Positions 25,712 through 35,154 are shown, counted from the stretch's first letter. The stretch: DNA of 64,000 bases from Bdellovibrionota bacterium (GCA_040386775.1 JAZKEU010000001.1:84459-148458); one strand, 5' to 3'. The notes: generated by a model from the letters alone, not told the origin. A program made the numbers and translations.

Positions 25712-26657
25712 GAAATTTGATTTTGATTTTATCAAGAATACGGAACAGCTTTTAAAGCAACACAACCTTGGAAATAAAAAACTCCTTGTCGGTGTTTCCG
25801 GAGGAGTTGATTCTGTTGTTTTATTTCATCATTTATTAAAAGTTTCAGATAAATTGCCTCTTGATATTTCGGTTTGTTACGTTCACCACGGTATTTCTGC
25901 TGATGAAAAACAAAACAAATACCGTGATCGTGCTTTTTCGTTTGTAAAAAGACTCGCGGAAGAAAACAGAATTCCATTTTTTACGAATGATCCTAAAAAA
26001 AACAAATCCTCTGACGAAGAATACTTTAGAAATCTTCGAAATGATTTTTTTGTATCGACAATGTCCGAAAATAAAATCGATATTTTGCTCAAAGCTCATC
26101 ATCGAGATGATTTGTTAGAAACAAGGCTCATTCGCTTGATTCGCGGTGTGGGTGACCAAGGTTTTGAATCTATGACAGAGTTCAATGGTGAGATTTTTAG
26201 ACCCTTACTCACTTGGAGTAGAGAAGAGATCGAAAATTATGCAAAAAAATATCAATTGGATTTCGTAAAAGATCCTTCTAACAAGGATGGAAAGTATTTT
26301 AGAAATTGGATCAGAAACTCTTGGTTGAAAGATTTAGAGGCATATAGACCTGGGGCAAAGTCCAGCCTGACGCGCTCGTTAGAGAATATTTCACAAATGC
26401 TAAAGGCAGATTCTGGCTGTGACTTTTCTGCCACAATCGACAAAAGTGGTATTATTCGTAGCAAGCTCATTTTGCTCAATAAGTTGGATCAAAGAAGAGT
26501 ATTTGCCTTCTACTTGAATAAAATGAATGTGAAGAACTATTCTCACTCTCATATTGATGAAATTTTAAAGCGTCTTGACAGTTCCAAAAAGGCACTCACA
26601 TTTCATGTGATGGGTTGTGACTGGGTAGTTGACACTGAGCATATCTCCATCAAATAA
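25704..26657 (+). CDS. tilS: tRNA(Ile)-lysidine synthase
   Basis: 317 residues. It converts C34 of the CAU-anticodon tRNA-Ile to lysidine using ATP and lysine. PP-loop VGVSGGVDSVVL, then YVHHGIS, the AHHRDDLLETRLIRLIRG active-site segment, and PLLTWSREEIENYA. It is short next to E. coli TilS (432), so the C-terminal tRNA-binding domains are reduced. Translationally coupled to lysS. Its stop codon lies inside one arm of the 32-bp inverted repeat. Confidence 0.93.
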   Translation: MIKKFDFDFIKNTEQLLKQHNLGNKKLLVGVSGGVDSVVLFHHLLKVSDKLPLDISVCYVHHGISADEKQNKYRDRAFSFVKRLAEENRIPFFTNDPKKNKSSDEEYFRNLRNDFFVSTMSENKIDILLKAHHRDDLLETRLIRLIRGVGDQGFESMTEFNGEIFRPLLTWSREEIENYAKKYQLDFVKDPSNKDGKYFRNWIRNSWLKDLEAYRPGAKSSLTRSLENISQMLKADSGCDFSATIDKSGIIRSKLILLNKLDQRRVFAFYLNKMNVKNYSHSHIDEILKRLDSSKKALTFHVMGCDWVVDTEHISIK

Positions 26658-26811
26658 AACAAATAAGTTTTAAACTAACAGCCGACCTTAAGGCCAAGCG
26701 CAATTGTTAAGATTCTGCGCCTCGCATTTGGCTGCGAGAGTCTAGTAAATATATCTTAGAATTCGTCTCTTTAATACTTTCGGCTGTTAGTTTAAAACTT
26801 ATTTGTTTTAT
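26654..26811. repeat. 158-bp element with 32-bp perfect terminal inverted repeats
   Basis: Positions 26654-26685 are the exact reverse complement of 26780-26811. Between them are 94 bp holding the palindrome CCTTAAGG (26686-26693) and a small hairpin (CTCGC 26721-26725 / GCGAG 26734-26738). The left arm contains the tilS stop codon and the right arm ends 58 bp before ftsH. Arms this long are unusual for a terminator. A MITE-like insertion, or a structured leader or RNA ahead of ftsH, are the alternatives. Confidence 0.85.
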
Positions 26812-26869
26812 GAATTATCCTGATTTTGTGCTATCCTAAAATAGCTTTTAACTCTTCGAAAGGAATCCG

Positions 26870-28870
26870 ATGCGTTCTACTCAAAAAACTCTAGCCTTGT
26901 GGGCATTATTGGTTGTTGTAGCAATCATACTTTTTCAATTCTATGATCAAAAACTTCAAACTACGATCACTGATTTTAATTATGCAAAATTCGTGGAAGC
27001 GATCAAAGCCAAAGAAATCAAGCCCGACACAGTGGCATTCAACCAACAGACAAATGAAATTACTGGTGAGTTGAAAGACGAGCTTAAAGAAAAATATAAG
27101 GGCGCTCAAAAATTCACTATCGTGGGTAACACAGACGAGCAATCGTTTAAGATTTTGCAAGAAAACGGGTATACACCAAACTACGTGAAAAATGAGAATA
27201 ATGGATTCTTGCAATCACTTTTTGTAAACTGGTTACCGTTGATTATTATTTTCTTAATGTTCATGTTTTTCATGCGCCAAATTCAAGTTGGTGGCGGAAA
27301 GGCAATGAGCTTTGGTAAATCTAAAGCAAAACTTCTTACCGAAAATAAAAATCGCGTAACTTTCAAAGACGTTGCTGGTGTGGAAGAAGCCAAAGATGAT
27401 TTAACTGAAATTATCGACTTTTTAAAATCTCCAAAAAAATTCACAAACCTTGGTGGTAGAATTCCCAAAGGTGTTTTGCTGGTTGGTCCTCCGGGAACAG
27501 GTAAAACTTTGCTTGCAAGAGCTGTAGCTGGTGAGGCTGGTGTTCCGTTCTACACGATCTCTGGTTCTGATTTTGTTGAAATGTTTGTAGGTGTCGGAGC
27601 ATCTAGAGTAAGAGATTTATTTGAACAAGGTAAGCGTAGTGCTCCTTGCATTATCTTTATTGATGAGATCGATGCCGTAGGACGTCATCGTGGTGCCGGC
27701 ATGGGCGGTGGGCACGATGAAAGAGAGCAAACTCTAAACCAATTATTGGTTGAGATGGATGGATTTGAAAGTAACGAAGGCGTAATCCTTATCGCTGCGA
27801 CAAACCGTCCGGATGTTTTGGATCCCGCATTGTTGAGACCAGGAAGATTCGATAGAAGAGTTATCGTTGGAAAACCTGATCTTAAAGGCAGAGTTGAAAT
27901 TCTAAAAGTTCATACAAGAAAAACTCCTTTGGCATCAGAAGTGGCTATCGAAAAAGTAGCGAGAGGAACCCCGGGGTTTTCTGGTGCTGACCTTGAGAAC
28001 TTAGTGAATGAAGCTGCTCTGATGGCAGCAAGACACAATAAAAAAGTTATCGATATGCATGACTTCGAAAATGCCAGAGATAAAGTTTTGATGGGGCCTG
28101 AGAGAAAATCTATGGTGATCAACGAAGATGATAAGAAAAATACAGCTTATCACGAGGCGGGTCACACAATCATGGCTAAAAAGCTAAAGCATATGGACCC
28201 AGTTCACAAAGTAACAATCATTCCAAGAGGGATGGCTTTGGGTGTCACTCAAACATTGCCGATCGATGATCGCGTTTCCTTAACAAGAGAAAAAGCTAAA
28301 AACATGATTGCGATGCTTTTTGGCGGAAGAGCTGCGGAAGAAATCATTTTTACAGATTTCACGACAGGCGCTTCAAACGATATTGAAAGAGCAACAGAAC
28401 TTGCGCGCAAGATGGTTTGCGAGTGGGGTATGTCAGATAAACTAGGACCATTGCACTACGAAAAGCGTGAAGGTCATGTGTTCTTAGGTTTAAACTCTGC
28501 TCAACCGGCTAGAGAATACTCTGAACAAACTGGTCAAGAAATCGATAGCGAAGTAAGAAAGCTTGTTAAAGAAGGCCACGAAAGAGCTCTCACAATCTTA
28601 AAAGAAAATTTACAAGCGTTACATAATCTTTCTCTAGCATTATTAGAAAAAGAAACTCTTGATGGTATTGAAATCGATATGATCATGGAAGGTAAAACTT
28701 TAGCAGATATCGAAAAAGAAAGAGAGCTCAGAGCAAAAACTCTAGAAGAGCAAAATAAAAAACAAGAAGAAGAAAATAAGAAAAAAGAACTTGAAGAGGC
28801 TCGTTTAAAAGACGAGTTGAAAAAACCTTCAGGTGGAGGAATGGGTAACACCGGTCCAGTAACTACATAA
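26870..28870 (+). CDS. ftsH: ATP-dependent zinc metalloprotease FtsH
   Basis: 666-residue inner-membrane AAA+ protease for quality control of membrane proteins. TM1 (about 8-24), periplasmic domain, TM2 (about 118-136), AAA module with Walker A GPPGTGKT (206-213), Walker B IIFIDE (261-266), second region of homology ending RPGRFDRR, and zinc site HEAGH (428-432). The C-terminal tail is a charged Glu/Lys coiled-coil-like stretch ending in a Gly-rich segment. It follows tilS, a common pairing, but is separated from it by the long inverted repeat. AAAGGA ribosome-binding site. Confidence 0.97.
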   Translation: MRSTQKTLALWALLVVVAIILFQFYDQKLQTTITDFNYAKFVEAIKAKEIKPDTVAFNQQTNEITGELKDELKEKYKGAQKFTIVGNTDEQSFKILQENGYTPNYVKNENNGFLQSLFVNWLPLIIIFLMFMFFMRQIQVGGGKAMSFGKSKAKLLTENKNRVTFKDVAGVEEAKDDLTEIIDFLKSPKKFTNLGGRIPKGVLLVGPPGTGKTLLARAVAGEAGVPFYTISGSDFVEMFVGVGASRVRDLFEQGKRSAPCIIFIDEIDAVGRHRGAGMGGGHDEREQTLNQLLVEMDGFESNEGVILIAATNRPDVLDPALLRPGRFDRRVIVGKPDLKGRVEILKVHTRKTPLASEVAIEKVARGTPGFSGADLENLVNEAALMAARHNKKVIDMHDFENARDKVLMGPERKSMVINEDDKKNTAYHEAGHTIMAKKLKHMDPVHKVTIIPRGMALGVTQTLPIDDRVSLTREKAKNMIAMLFGGRAAEEIIFTDFTTGASNDIERATELARKMVCEWGMSDKLGPLHYEKREGHVFLGLNSAQPAREYSEQTGQEIDSEVRKLVKEGHERALTILKENLQALHNLSLALLEKETLDGIEIDMIMEGKTLADIEKERELRAKTLEEQNKKQEEENKKKELEEARLKDELKKPSGGGMGNTGPVTT

Positions 28871-28908
28871 CTAGAACAACCTAAGTCAACAACGTGAGGG
28901 GAATAGTT

Positions 28909-28925
28909 GTCAGCCTTTGGCTGAC
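28909..28925. promoter_or_regulatory. Stem-loop between ftsH and cdaA
   Basis: GTCAGCC (28909-28915) and GGCTGAC (28919-28925) form a 7-bp GC-rich stem with a TTT loop, 13 bp before the cdaA ATG. No T tract follows, so it more likely affects translation or mRNA processing than termination. Confidence 0.4.
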
Positions 28926-28938
28926 GGCTCGCAACAAG

Positions 28939-29757
28939 ATGACATTTTTTGGCCGCTTCTTTGAAAACATAAGCTGGATCCTCGGACAAGTGAGGATATG
29001 GGATGTCTTAGACATGCTCCTCGTTTGGCTTATTGTTTATCGTATTCTTCTATTGATTAGGCAAACTCGCGCTATTCAAATGTTATCAGGTCTTGGAATT
29101 TTGGCCATCACTTATGTTTCTTCGCATTGGTTAGATCTTTTTACTATCAAATGGTTATTAGAAAACTTCTTCGATAATTTATTCGTAATCGTTGTTGTTC
29201 TCTTTCAAAATGAAATCAGAAAAGCACTTGCACACATTGGTAGAAATCCATTCTTTAGCGGGGTTTCTGCTGTGGAAGAAACGCAAGTTATTGAAGAGCT
29301 CGCAAAATGTTCTATTCAGCTTGCACAACGTGGATACGGAGCTCTTATCGTTATTGAAAGAGAGATGGGCTTAGAGGAGTTCGTTGAAGTCGGAACAAAT
29401 CTCGATGCCTCGGTGAGCAGTGAACTTTTGAGTTCGATCTTCTTACCATCGAGTCCATTACATGATGGTGCCGTTATCATCCGCGGTGGTCGCATTAGAG
29501 CGGCAGGATGTTTCTTGCCATTAACTAAGAGTCCTCAGGTGGATAAAAATTTGGGAACTCGTCATAGAGCCGCGATTGGCTTAACGGAAGAAACGGATGC
29601 CATTGTGATTGTGGTTTCTGAAGAAAATAATTTTGTGAGCGTTGTTGAGAGCGGTCAGATGTCTCAGGATTTAGATCATAAGACTTTAAGAAAATTCTTA
29701 TATGATGCATTTCAAATGTCTCATGAGATCAATATGGAAAGAGGCGCCAACGTATGA
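28939..29757 (+). CDS. cdaA: Diadenylate cyclase CdaA (c-di-AMP synthase)
   Basis: 272 residues from ATG 28939; the frame is open 15 codons further but overlaps the hairpin and lacks family sequence. N-terminal membrane helices (VLDMLLVWLIVYRILLLI and following), then the DAC domain with the catalytic DGA motif (LHDGAVII) and RHR motif (GTRHRAAIG). It makes c-di-AMP from two ATP. Followed by cdaR and glmM, the classic CdaA regulatory cluster, which is notable in a diderm. Its stop codon overlaps the first of two mini-ORFs leading to cdaR. Confidence 0.94.
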   Translation: MTFFGRFFENISWILGQVRIWDVLDMLLVWLIVYRILLLIRQTRAIQMLSGLGILAITYVSSHWLDLFTIKWLLENFFDNLFVIVVVLFQNEIRKALAHIGRNPFFSGVSAVEETQVIEELAKCSIQLAQRGYGALIVIEREMGLEEFVEVGTNLDASVSSELLSSIFLPSSPLHDGAVIIRGGRIRAAGCFLPLTKSPQVDKNLGTRHRAAIGLTEETDAIVIVVSEENNFVSVVESGQMSQDLDHKTLRKFLYDAFQMSHEINMERGANV

Positions 29758-29785
29758 GTATCAGTATATGAGCACCAGTATATGA
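29754..29785 (+). promoter_or_regulatory. Chain of two five-codon ORFs with ATGA overlaps between cdaA and cdaR
   Basis: Three ATGs lie exactly 14 nt apart (29754, 29768, 29782). The first overlaps the cdaA stop (ATGA). It opens M-S-I-S-I-stop, whose TGA overlaps the second ATG. That opens M-S-T-S-I-stop, whose TGA overlaps the third ATG, the cdaR start. The region is an imperfect 14-nt tandem repeat. A ribosome finishing cdaA could re-initiate in steps to reach cdaR. Confidence 0.7.
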
Positions 29786-30477
29786 GCCCTATGTCACCTA
29801 AACCAAAATTAAAGTGGAATGATAAGTTCAAAGAAACTCTTTATGAGAATGGAAGCTACAAGGTCGTAGCTCTTCTGATCACTTTGATTTTGTGGATCAC
29901 GGTTCTTGGAAACAAAGACCAAGTTTTAAATCAATATGTAAAATTGAATTTTATACTTCCAAAGAATCATATCATTGCCAACGGAATCACAGATCAGGTT
30001 CAAGTGCAGATTTCAGGAAGTAGATTGTCACTCAAAAAATTAGCAAAAGGTTTAGAGCCCATCGAATTGAATCTTGAGGATGCAAGACCGGGAAGAACGA
30101 TCATCGCTATTCCTACGGATAAAATCACCTTGCCGTTTGGTGCGCAGATTGTGAGTGTAAATCCAGCGACTCTAGTTGTCGATGTTGATCAGATCATTAC
30201 TAAGAGAGTTCCAGTGAAGATCACTTGGGACGCAGATGAAGAGCCACAATTTGTGAAGGTTTCACAAATTAAACCTGCAAGCATCATTGTAAAAGGCGCT
30301 GCAAGTGTTCTTGGTAGAATCCAAGAGGTCTGGACGGATCCAATTAGTCCATTAGAGGTGGTTTTTGATAAATCAAAAACAAATGTAGAATTTAGAGTAG
30401 GTTTAAAAGAATTTAGTTATTTTGGCGTATTACCTATAGAAAATAAAAATGTGACAGTGTCACTACAACAAAAGTAA
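29782..30477 (+). CDS. cdaR: YbbR-domain protein CdaR (CdaA regulator)
   Basis: 231 residues. One N-terminal transmembrane helix (VVALLITLILWITVLG), then extracytoplasmic YbbR repeats (about 45-115 and 120-230; segments such as QVQVQISGSRLSLKKL and RVPVKITWDADEEPQFVKV). CdaR homologues bind CdaA and modulate c-di-AMP synthesis. The start overlaps the mini-ORF chain; an in-frame ATG also exists at 29791. Followed by glmM. Confidence 0.88.
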   Translation: MSPMSPKPKLKWNDKFKETLYENGSYKVVALLITLILWITVLGNKDQVLNQYVKLNFILPKNHIIANGITDQVQVQISGSRLSLKKLAKGLEPIELNLEDARPGRTIIAIPTDKITLPFGAQIVSVNPATLVVDVDQIITKRVPVKITWDADEEPQFVKVSQIKPASIIVKGAASVLGRIQEVWTDPISPLEVVFDKSKTNVEFRVGLKEFSYFGVLPIENKNVTVSLQQK

Positions 30478-30505
30478 AAAAGTGCGCCTTTTGGAGAAAG
30501 AAATT

Positions 30506-31873
30506 ATGTTGGAAAGTTTATTTGGGACGGATGGAGTTAGGGGAACGGCGAACACTTATCCTATCACACCAGACATTGTGATGAAGATTGGGCAAGCTCT
30601 TGGTTATATCTTGAGAAAAACCGAAGGCGCTCACAAATCAGATAACAAAAGAGTGGTCATCGGAAAAGACACAAGGCTTTCTGGTTATATGGTAGAGATG
30701 GCTTTAGCTTCAGGATTAAACTCTATGGGCGTGCATGTGCAACTTGTTGGGCCACTACCAACTCCAGGAATTGGTTTCTTAACTCAGAACATGAGAGCGG
30801 ATGCGGGGATTGTCATATCTGCTTCGCACAATCCTTACCATGATAATGGAATTAAAATTTTTGGTCCGGATGGTTTTAAAATTTCAGAAAAAATGGAAAA
30901 AGAAATTGAGTCTTTAGTTTTAAATGAAAACTTAAATGCACTTCTCCCAAAATCAGCAGGAATTGGTAGATCAAAACGCATTGAGGATTCTGCCGGTAGA
31001 TATATTGTGTTTGTGAAAAACACATTTCCTCTAGATTTAACTCTCGATGGTTTAAGGATTGTTTTGGATTGCGCAAATGGAGCTGCTTACAAAGTAGGGC
31101 CTGCCATCTTAGAAGAATTGGGTGCCGAAGTTATCGTTCTGGGCAATAAGCCCGATGGAACAAATATCAATGACAAGTGCGGAGCTTTACATCCTAATTC
31201 GCTTTCACAGAACGTAGTTCAGTACAGAGCAGATTGTGGAATCAGTCTTGATGGTGATGCGGACAGAGTAATCCTAGCGGATGAAAAGGGAACTATCGTT
31301 AATGGCGATCATATTCTTGCCATCTGTGCTTTGGATATGAAAGAGCGCGGTCAATTAAAGAATGATACCGTTGTAGCCACAGAAATGTCTAATTTCGGTT
31401 TAGAAAAAATGTTGAAGAATAATAATATCCATCTTTTAAAAACAAACGTAGGTGATAAGTATGTTGTTCAAGAGATGAGAAAAGGTGGTTTTTCAATTGG
31501 CGGTGAGCAGTCCGGTCATATTATATTCTTAGACCATTCGACAACTGGTGACGGGCTTATTGCGGCTTTAAAAGTTTTAGCTGTAATGAAGAGATCAAAC
31601 AGAAAATTATCTGATCTTAGTAGCGTAATGACAGACATGCCACAAATTTTAAAAAATCTTAGAGTGGCCAAGAGAAAACCGCTTGAAGAAATCAGCGGTT
31701 ATCAAGACCTTCACGATAAGATTTCAAAAGAGCTAAAAGGCCAAGGGAGAATCTTTGTGAGATTTTCTGGAACAGAGCCTCTCATCAGAGTTTTGGTGGA
31801 AGGCCCAGATCAAAAAATGATCCGTAAATATGCTGATGATATGGCAAGCCTCTTAGAGAAATCACTTTCTTAA
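30506..31873 (+). CDS. glmM: Phosphoglucosamine mutase
   Basis: 455 residues. It interconverts glucosamine-6-P and glucosamine-1-P for peptidoglycan and LPS precursors. N-terminal FGTDGVRG, phosphoserine loop ISASHNPYHDNGIK, metal site DGDADR, substrate loop GGEQSGHII and phosphate-binding RFSGTEPLIRV. The start is ATG 30506, preceded by GGAG 9 nt upstream. GlmM commonly clusters with cdaA and can be inhibited by CdaA. The 3' end overlaps an opposite-strand gene by 12 bp. Confidence 0.96.
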   Translation: MLESLFGTDGVRGTANTYPITPDIVMKIGQALGYILRKTEGAHKSDNKRVVIGKDTRLSGYMVEMALASGLNSMGVHVQLVGPLPTPGIGFLTQNMRADAGIVISASHNPYHDNGIKIFGPDGFKISEKMEKEIESLVLNENLNALLPKSAGIGRSKRIEDSAGRYIVFVKNTFPLDLTLDGLRIVLDCANGAAYKVGPAILEELGAEVIVLGNKPDGTNINDKCGALHPNSLSQNVVQYRADCGISLDGDADRVILADEKGTIVNGDHILAICALDMKERGQLKNDTVVATEMSNFGLEKMLKNNNIHLLKTNVGDKYVVQEMRKGGFSIGGEQSGHIIFLDHSTTGDGLIAALKVLAVMKRSNRKLSDLSSVMTDMPQILKNLRVAKRKPLEEISGYQDLHDKISKELKGQGRIFVRFSGTEPLIRVLVEGPDQKMIRKYADDMASLLEKSLS

Positions 31874-32287
31874 ACTAGAGATAATTCCATAAAGCATTGA
31901 TGCTAAGAATAGGATGGCAAAGATTCGTTGAATCCATTTTGTGCGTTCTATTTTTTCTTTTATTATCTTTTCTTCGTCGATATGAATCACGTTGTCTTCT
32001 TCAGATCTTTGGATGTCTTCAAAATCATGTTTTGTGATGTATTTTAGAATTTGATTTTCCACCTTTGGATTGTTGATCAGGAATTCGTCGGGAACTTCGA
32101 CATAAAAGTGCTGAGCAAGGTAAGCTTTTGTTCTCAATTCTGCATAGAGAATATTGTTTCCAGGTGAAGGCTCTAATTCTTTTTTTGCTTCTTGCTCATT
32201 GAAATGGATTTCAAAGGGAATACTGTTTTTTTCTAAAAACTGCACAATGCCGTCGATTTCTTGAGGTACGAGAGGTCCAAAGTTCAT
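31862..32287 (-). CDS. Tail-anchored membrane protein, unknown function
   Basis: 141 residues. Soluble acidic N-terminal part (starting MNFGPLVPQEIDGIVQFLEK), basic stretch (KIIKEKIERTKWIQR) and one C-terminal transmembrane helix (about 121-137), so it is probably tail-anchored with the N-terminus in the cytoplasm. No known family recognised. It sits on the opposite strand between glmM and pdxJ, overlapping glmM by 12 bp. Confidence 0.65.
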   Translation of the reverse strand: MNFGPLVPQEIDGIVQFLEKNSIPFEIHFNEQEAKKELEPSPGNNILYAELRTKAYLAQHFYVEVPDEFLINNPKVENQILKYITKHDFEDIQRSEEDNVIHIDEEKIIKEKIERTKWIQRIFAILFLASMLYGIISSLRK

Positions 32288-32363
32288 AGTAAAATAATAT
32301 ATTCCTTTTCTAAGAAAATCATAGTAATTTTAGTCTAATCATAAGACTGAATCAGAGGACCAG

Positions 32364-33086
32364 ATGACCAAGATAAGATTGGGTGTAAATTTAGATCATG
32401 TTGCTACGCTTCGCCAGGTGAGGGGAGGGACTACGGTTTATCCAGATCTTTTGAAGCAGTTAGAGATTGCTACTTTTGCTGGTGCCGACCAGGTGACCAT
32501 TCACCTTAGAGAAGATCGTCGTCATATCCAGGATAAAGACGTAAAAGATGTCTGTCATCATGCCAAAATTCCTGTGAATCTAGAGATGGCGGTGACGGAG
32601 GAAATGACGAAGATTGCCCTCAAATACAAACCTACCTATGTGTGTTTGGTTCCGGAAAAACGCCAAGAGCTAACAACGGAAGGTGGCCTTGACGTTGTTA
32701 AAAAGAAAAAACAGATCACCGCACTCATTCAAAAGCTTTCTAAAAAAGGAATTAAAGCATCCACTTTTATTGCTCCAAACAAAAAGCAGGTTTTGGCCTC
32801 TAAAGAAGCTGGAGCTTTTGCTTGCGAGTTTCACACGGGACATTGGGTGCAATTGAAGGGCGCTAAAAAAGAGAAAGAATGGATGAAGTTGATAGAAGCC
32901 GCGCTATATTGCCATGAATTGGGAATGAATGTGCATGCAGGGCATGGTCTAGACTACATTACCACTCAAGAGATCAAATCCCTTCCATTCTTGGAAGAGG
33001 TCAACATCGGACACTTTCTGGTTTGTGAAGCTCTAGAGGTTGGAATGTTCGAAAGCGTTTCAAAAATGAAGCAGATTTTAATCTAA
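32364..33086 (+). CDS. pdxJ: Pyridoxine 5'-phosphate synthase
   Basis: 240 residues, family length. It condenses 3-amino-2-oxopropyl phosphate with deoxyxylulose 5-phosphate to pyridoxine 5'-phosphate. Motifs: LGVNLDHVATLRQVRG, TIHLREDRRHI, VNLEMA, the Glu/His active-site region (CEFHTGHW), NVHAGHGLDY and VNIGHFLV. It overlaps the convergent gene at 33078 by 9 bp. Confidence 0.96.
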   Translation: MTKIRLGVNLDHVATLRQVRGGTTVYPDLLKQLEIATFAGADQVTIHLREDRRHIQDKDVKDVCHHAKIPVNLEMAVTEEMTKIALKYKPTYVCLVPEKRQELTTEGGLDVVKKKKQITALIQKLSKKGIKASTFIAPNKKQVLASKEAGAFACEFHTGHWVQLKGAKKEKEWMKLIEAALYCHELGMNVHAGHGLDYITTQEIKSLPFLEEVNIGHFLVCEALEVGMFESVSKMKQILI

Positions 33087-34568
33087 GCCCGGAGTGTGAT
33101 TGAGAACGCCCATTACACTTTGCATAAGAGTCAGTGGCTTTCGTGGCTCTGCGGCTTTTGGAGGTTTGGGTTCAATTCTTGTCGGAGGGGTTAGGTTCTC
33201 GCTGAGAGCGGGATTGCTAGAAGCAAAATCATCCTTTAACTTTTGCAAATAGAACTGCTCCATACCCTTATCTTTAATTTTTACAGTAACTAAAATTGGA
33301 TCTTCTATCCTGCCAGAGTGGCTAAATATAATTTGATGTTGAATATTGTATTTTTGAGCCCAAGATCTTAACTGTTCTAAAATATCTTTTGCTGGGAAAT
33401 TTTTCGAATAAGATTCATATTTAAGATTTAAAATCATATTGCGACTATGATGATTGAGATCCACTTTTGCAGTCACTCCAGATTGAGCTACATAGACCCC
33501 ACTTCTGCTTAAGTTCACAGGATTGCGATATTCTGTGGATCTGATCGCGGGAGTGCCAGCTTTCGTGCCAATCATCTGAGTGTAAGTTGGCACTGGCACA
33601 GTGACGCGAGGGTGCCTTCCAGGAATGCTAGTGACTCGATTTGGTTTGAAAGGTGGAACTGGAGTAGTCTCACGAGAAATTTGCTCACCGGGCAGTAGTG
33701 GTCTAGGATATCTTTGTGCAGGTTTTGCAACCGCAATAGTTCCTCTAGTGTGATTTTCTTGTGGTATAAATTCACGAGTTGGTTTTTGAGCCGGAACGGC
33801 AACGTTGACTTTGGAAATTGGTGAATTGTCATTAGCTTGAATTGGAGCTTCAGTGACATCATAAAATTTCTTACTTAATTCTGTTGGTTTAAGAGCTTGA
33901 GTTTCAATAACTAAAATAAGATCTTGTTTGAGTGCTTCAATATTACTTAATTCAATCTTAAGTAATGTAATTTTTGAAAGTGATGTTTTTAAAAGAGAGC
34001 TATGAATACTGATATTATTTTGGAAGTTACTAGGTAATTGACCTACTAAATCCGTAATCATATCTAATTCATACGCTAAATTCTCTATCTCTATAATTTT
34101 TCTTTTAATTTCGCTAATCTCGTCTTTGATTTTCTCCATAAGATTTTGAGCACCATCCTTTGCTAAAGCTTCCTGGCTAGCCGTTCTTCCGCGGGCATCA
34201 AGCAATGCCAATTGGACTTCTGAGATTCCATCGGCGATTCTCTCGAATGGGATTTTTGGTGAGTATTCAAAAATAGCTCTAGTTTTAATAAGTAGAGCTG
34301 GAACGTTTTTAGTTAAAAGACCATGGATTGTGCGAGCTTCTCTATTTAATTCAACAATATCTGAAGAGTTTCTTTCGATTTTAAATGTACGTCCAGTTTC
34401 AACTTGCTTAATATAGTGAATTGTTAGGCTTTCCAAATTCGACTGAACGGGGTTACTCTCTTCGAATTTTTCAATGAAAAGTGATCTGCAGACATTTTCT
34501 GCATAAAGTAATTGAGTAGGAATGGCTACTAAACCGCATAACAAAATAAGACTAATTTTTTGCAACAT
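33078..34568 (-). CDS. Secreted protein with coiled coil and Pro-rich middle, unknown function
   Basis: 496 residues from ATG 34568 (GGAG 8 nt upstream). Signal peptide ending LLYA. The N-terminal half is helical with a probable coiled coil (about 130-230). A low-complexity Pro/Thr/Arg-rich section spans about 240-340 with recurring PVP and TRET/TRGT pieces. A more globular region follows (NMILNLKYESYSKNFPAKDI, then QIIFSHSGRIEDPILVTVKI), and the end is Pro-rich. Unknown family. Opposite strand in the gap between pdxJ and tsaE. Confidence 0.65.
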   Translation of the reverse strand: MLQKISLILLCGLVAIPTQLLYAENVCRSLFIEKFEESNPVQSNLESLTIHYIKQVETGRTFKIERNSSDIVELNREARTIHGLLTKNVPALLIKTRAIFEYSPKIPFERIADGISEVQLALLDARGRTASQEALAKDGAQNLMEKIKDEISEIKRKIIEIENLAYELDMITDLVGQLPSNFQNNISIHSSLLKTSLSKITLLKIELSNIEALKQDLILVIETQALKPTELSKKFYDVTEAPIQANDNSPISKVNVAVPAQKPTREFIPQENHTRGTIAVAKPAQRYPRPLLPGEQISRETTPVPPFKPNRVTSIPGRHPRVTVPVPTYTQMIGTKAGTPAIRSTEYRNPVNLSRSGVYVAQSGVTAKVDLNHHSRNMILNLKYESYSKNFPAKDILEQLRSWAQKYNIQHQIIFSHSGRIEDPILVTVKIKDKGMEQFYLQKLKDDFASSNPALSENLTPPTRIEPKPPKAAEPRKPLTLMQSVMGVLNHTPGLD

Positions 34569-34707
34569 TTGCAGAACTCCATGTTTAATACAAAGTAACC
34601 TTTTGCGGCAGCTCATCTCAACCTAACTTTCCGCATGATATTTCAATCTTATAGAGAGCAACAAGCATGCCTTGCGCTTTGTTGTAGAACTGTTGTAACA
34701 TTACGAA

Positions 34708-35154
34708 ATGATTATCAATTCACTAGAAGATTTAAAGCAATGGTTGAAGAAAAATCTGATTGCCCAACTGACTCCCAAAACTCTTGTTTTATTGGAAGGT
34801 GAAATGGGGGTTGGGAAGACTCAGATGGTAAAGCTATTTTGCGAGCAATTTGGTTGCTATAACGAGGTTTCTTCACCCACATTCGCAATTATCCAAGAAT
34901 ACCCATCAGCCCTCGGAGTGATCCATCACGCCGATCTTTACCGCATCGAAAGTAATGATGAACTTGAGAACACCGGGTTTTGGGAGATCTTTAACAAATC
35001 GCCGGATGTCTCTAAAGGTGGTGTGATCTTTATTGAATGGTCACAAAAAATGGATATTTCGAGAATTCCAAAAGGCTGGAAAATCATAAGAATTAAATAC
35101 GAGTTTGCTGACGCTTCTAGTGGAAGTAGAAAAATTGAACTGAGCCTTCTGTAA
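34708..35154 (+). CDS. tsaE: tRNA threonylcarbamoyladenosine biosynthesis protein TsaE
   Basis: 148-residue ATPase needed with TsaB/TsaD to make t6A37 in tRNA. Walker A GEMGVGKTQ, the conserved SSPTFAII strand, Asp/Tyr switch HADLYRI, and IEWSQ near the C-terminus. The 3' end overlaps the convergent DUF4105 gene by 38 bp. No tsaB or tsaD nearby. Confidence 0.92.
   Translation: MIINSLEDLKQWLKKNLIAQLTPKTLVLLEGEMGVGKTQMVKLFCEQFGCYNEVSSPTFAIIQEYPSALGVIHHADLYRIESNDELENTGFWEIFNKSPDVSKGGVIFIEWSQKMDISRIPKGWKIIRIKYEFADASSGSRKIELSLL

Noticed and set aside
28534..28989. 151-codon minus-strand frame, Ser/Phe-rich
   Set aside because: It is antisense to the Lys/Glu-rich tail of ftsH; the Ser/Phe runs are complements of Glu/Lys codons.
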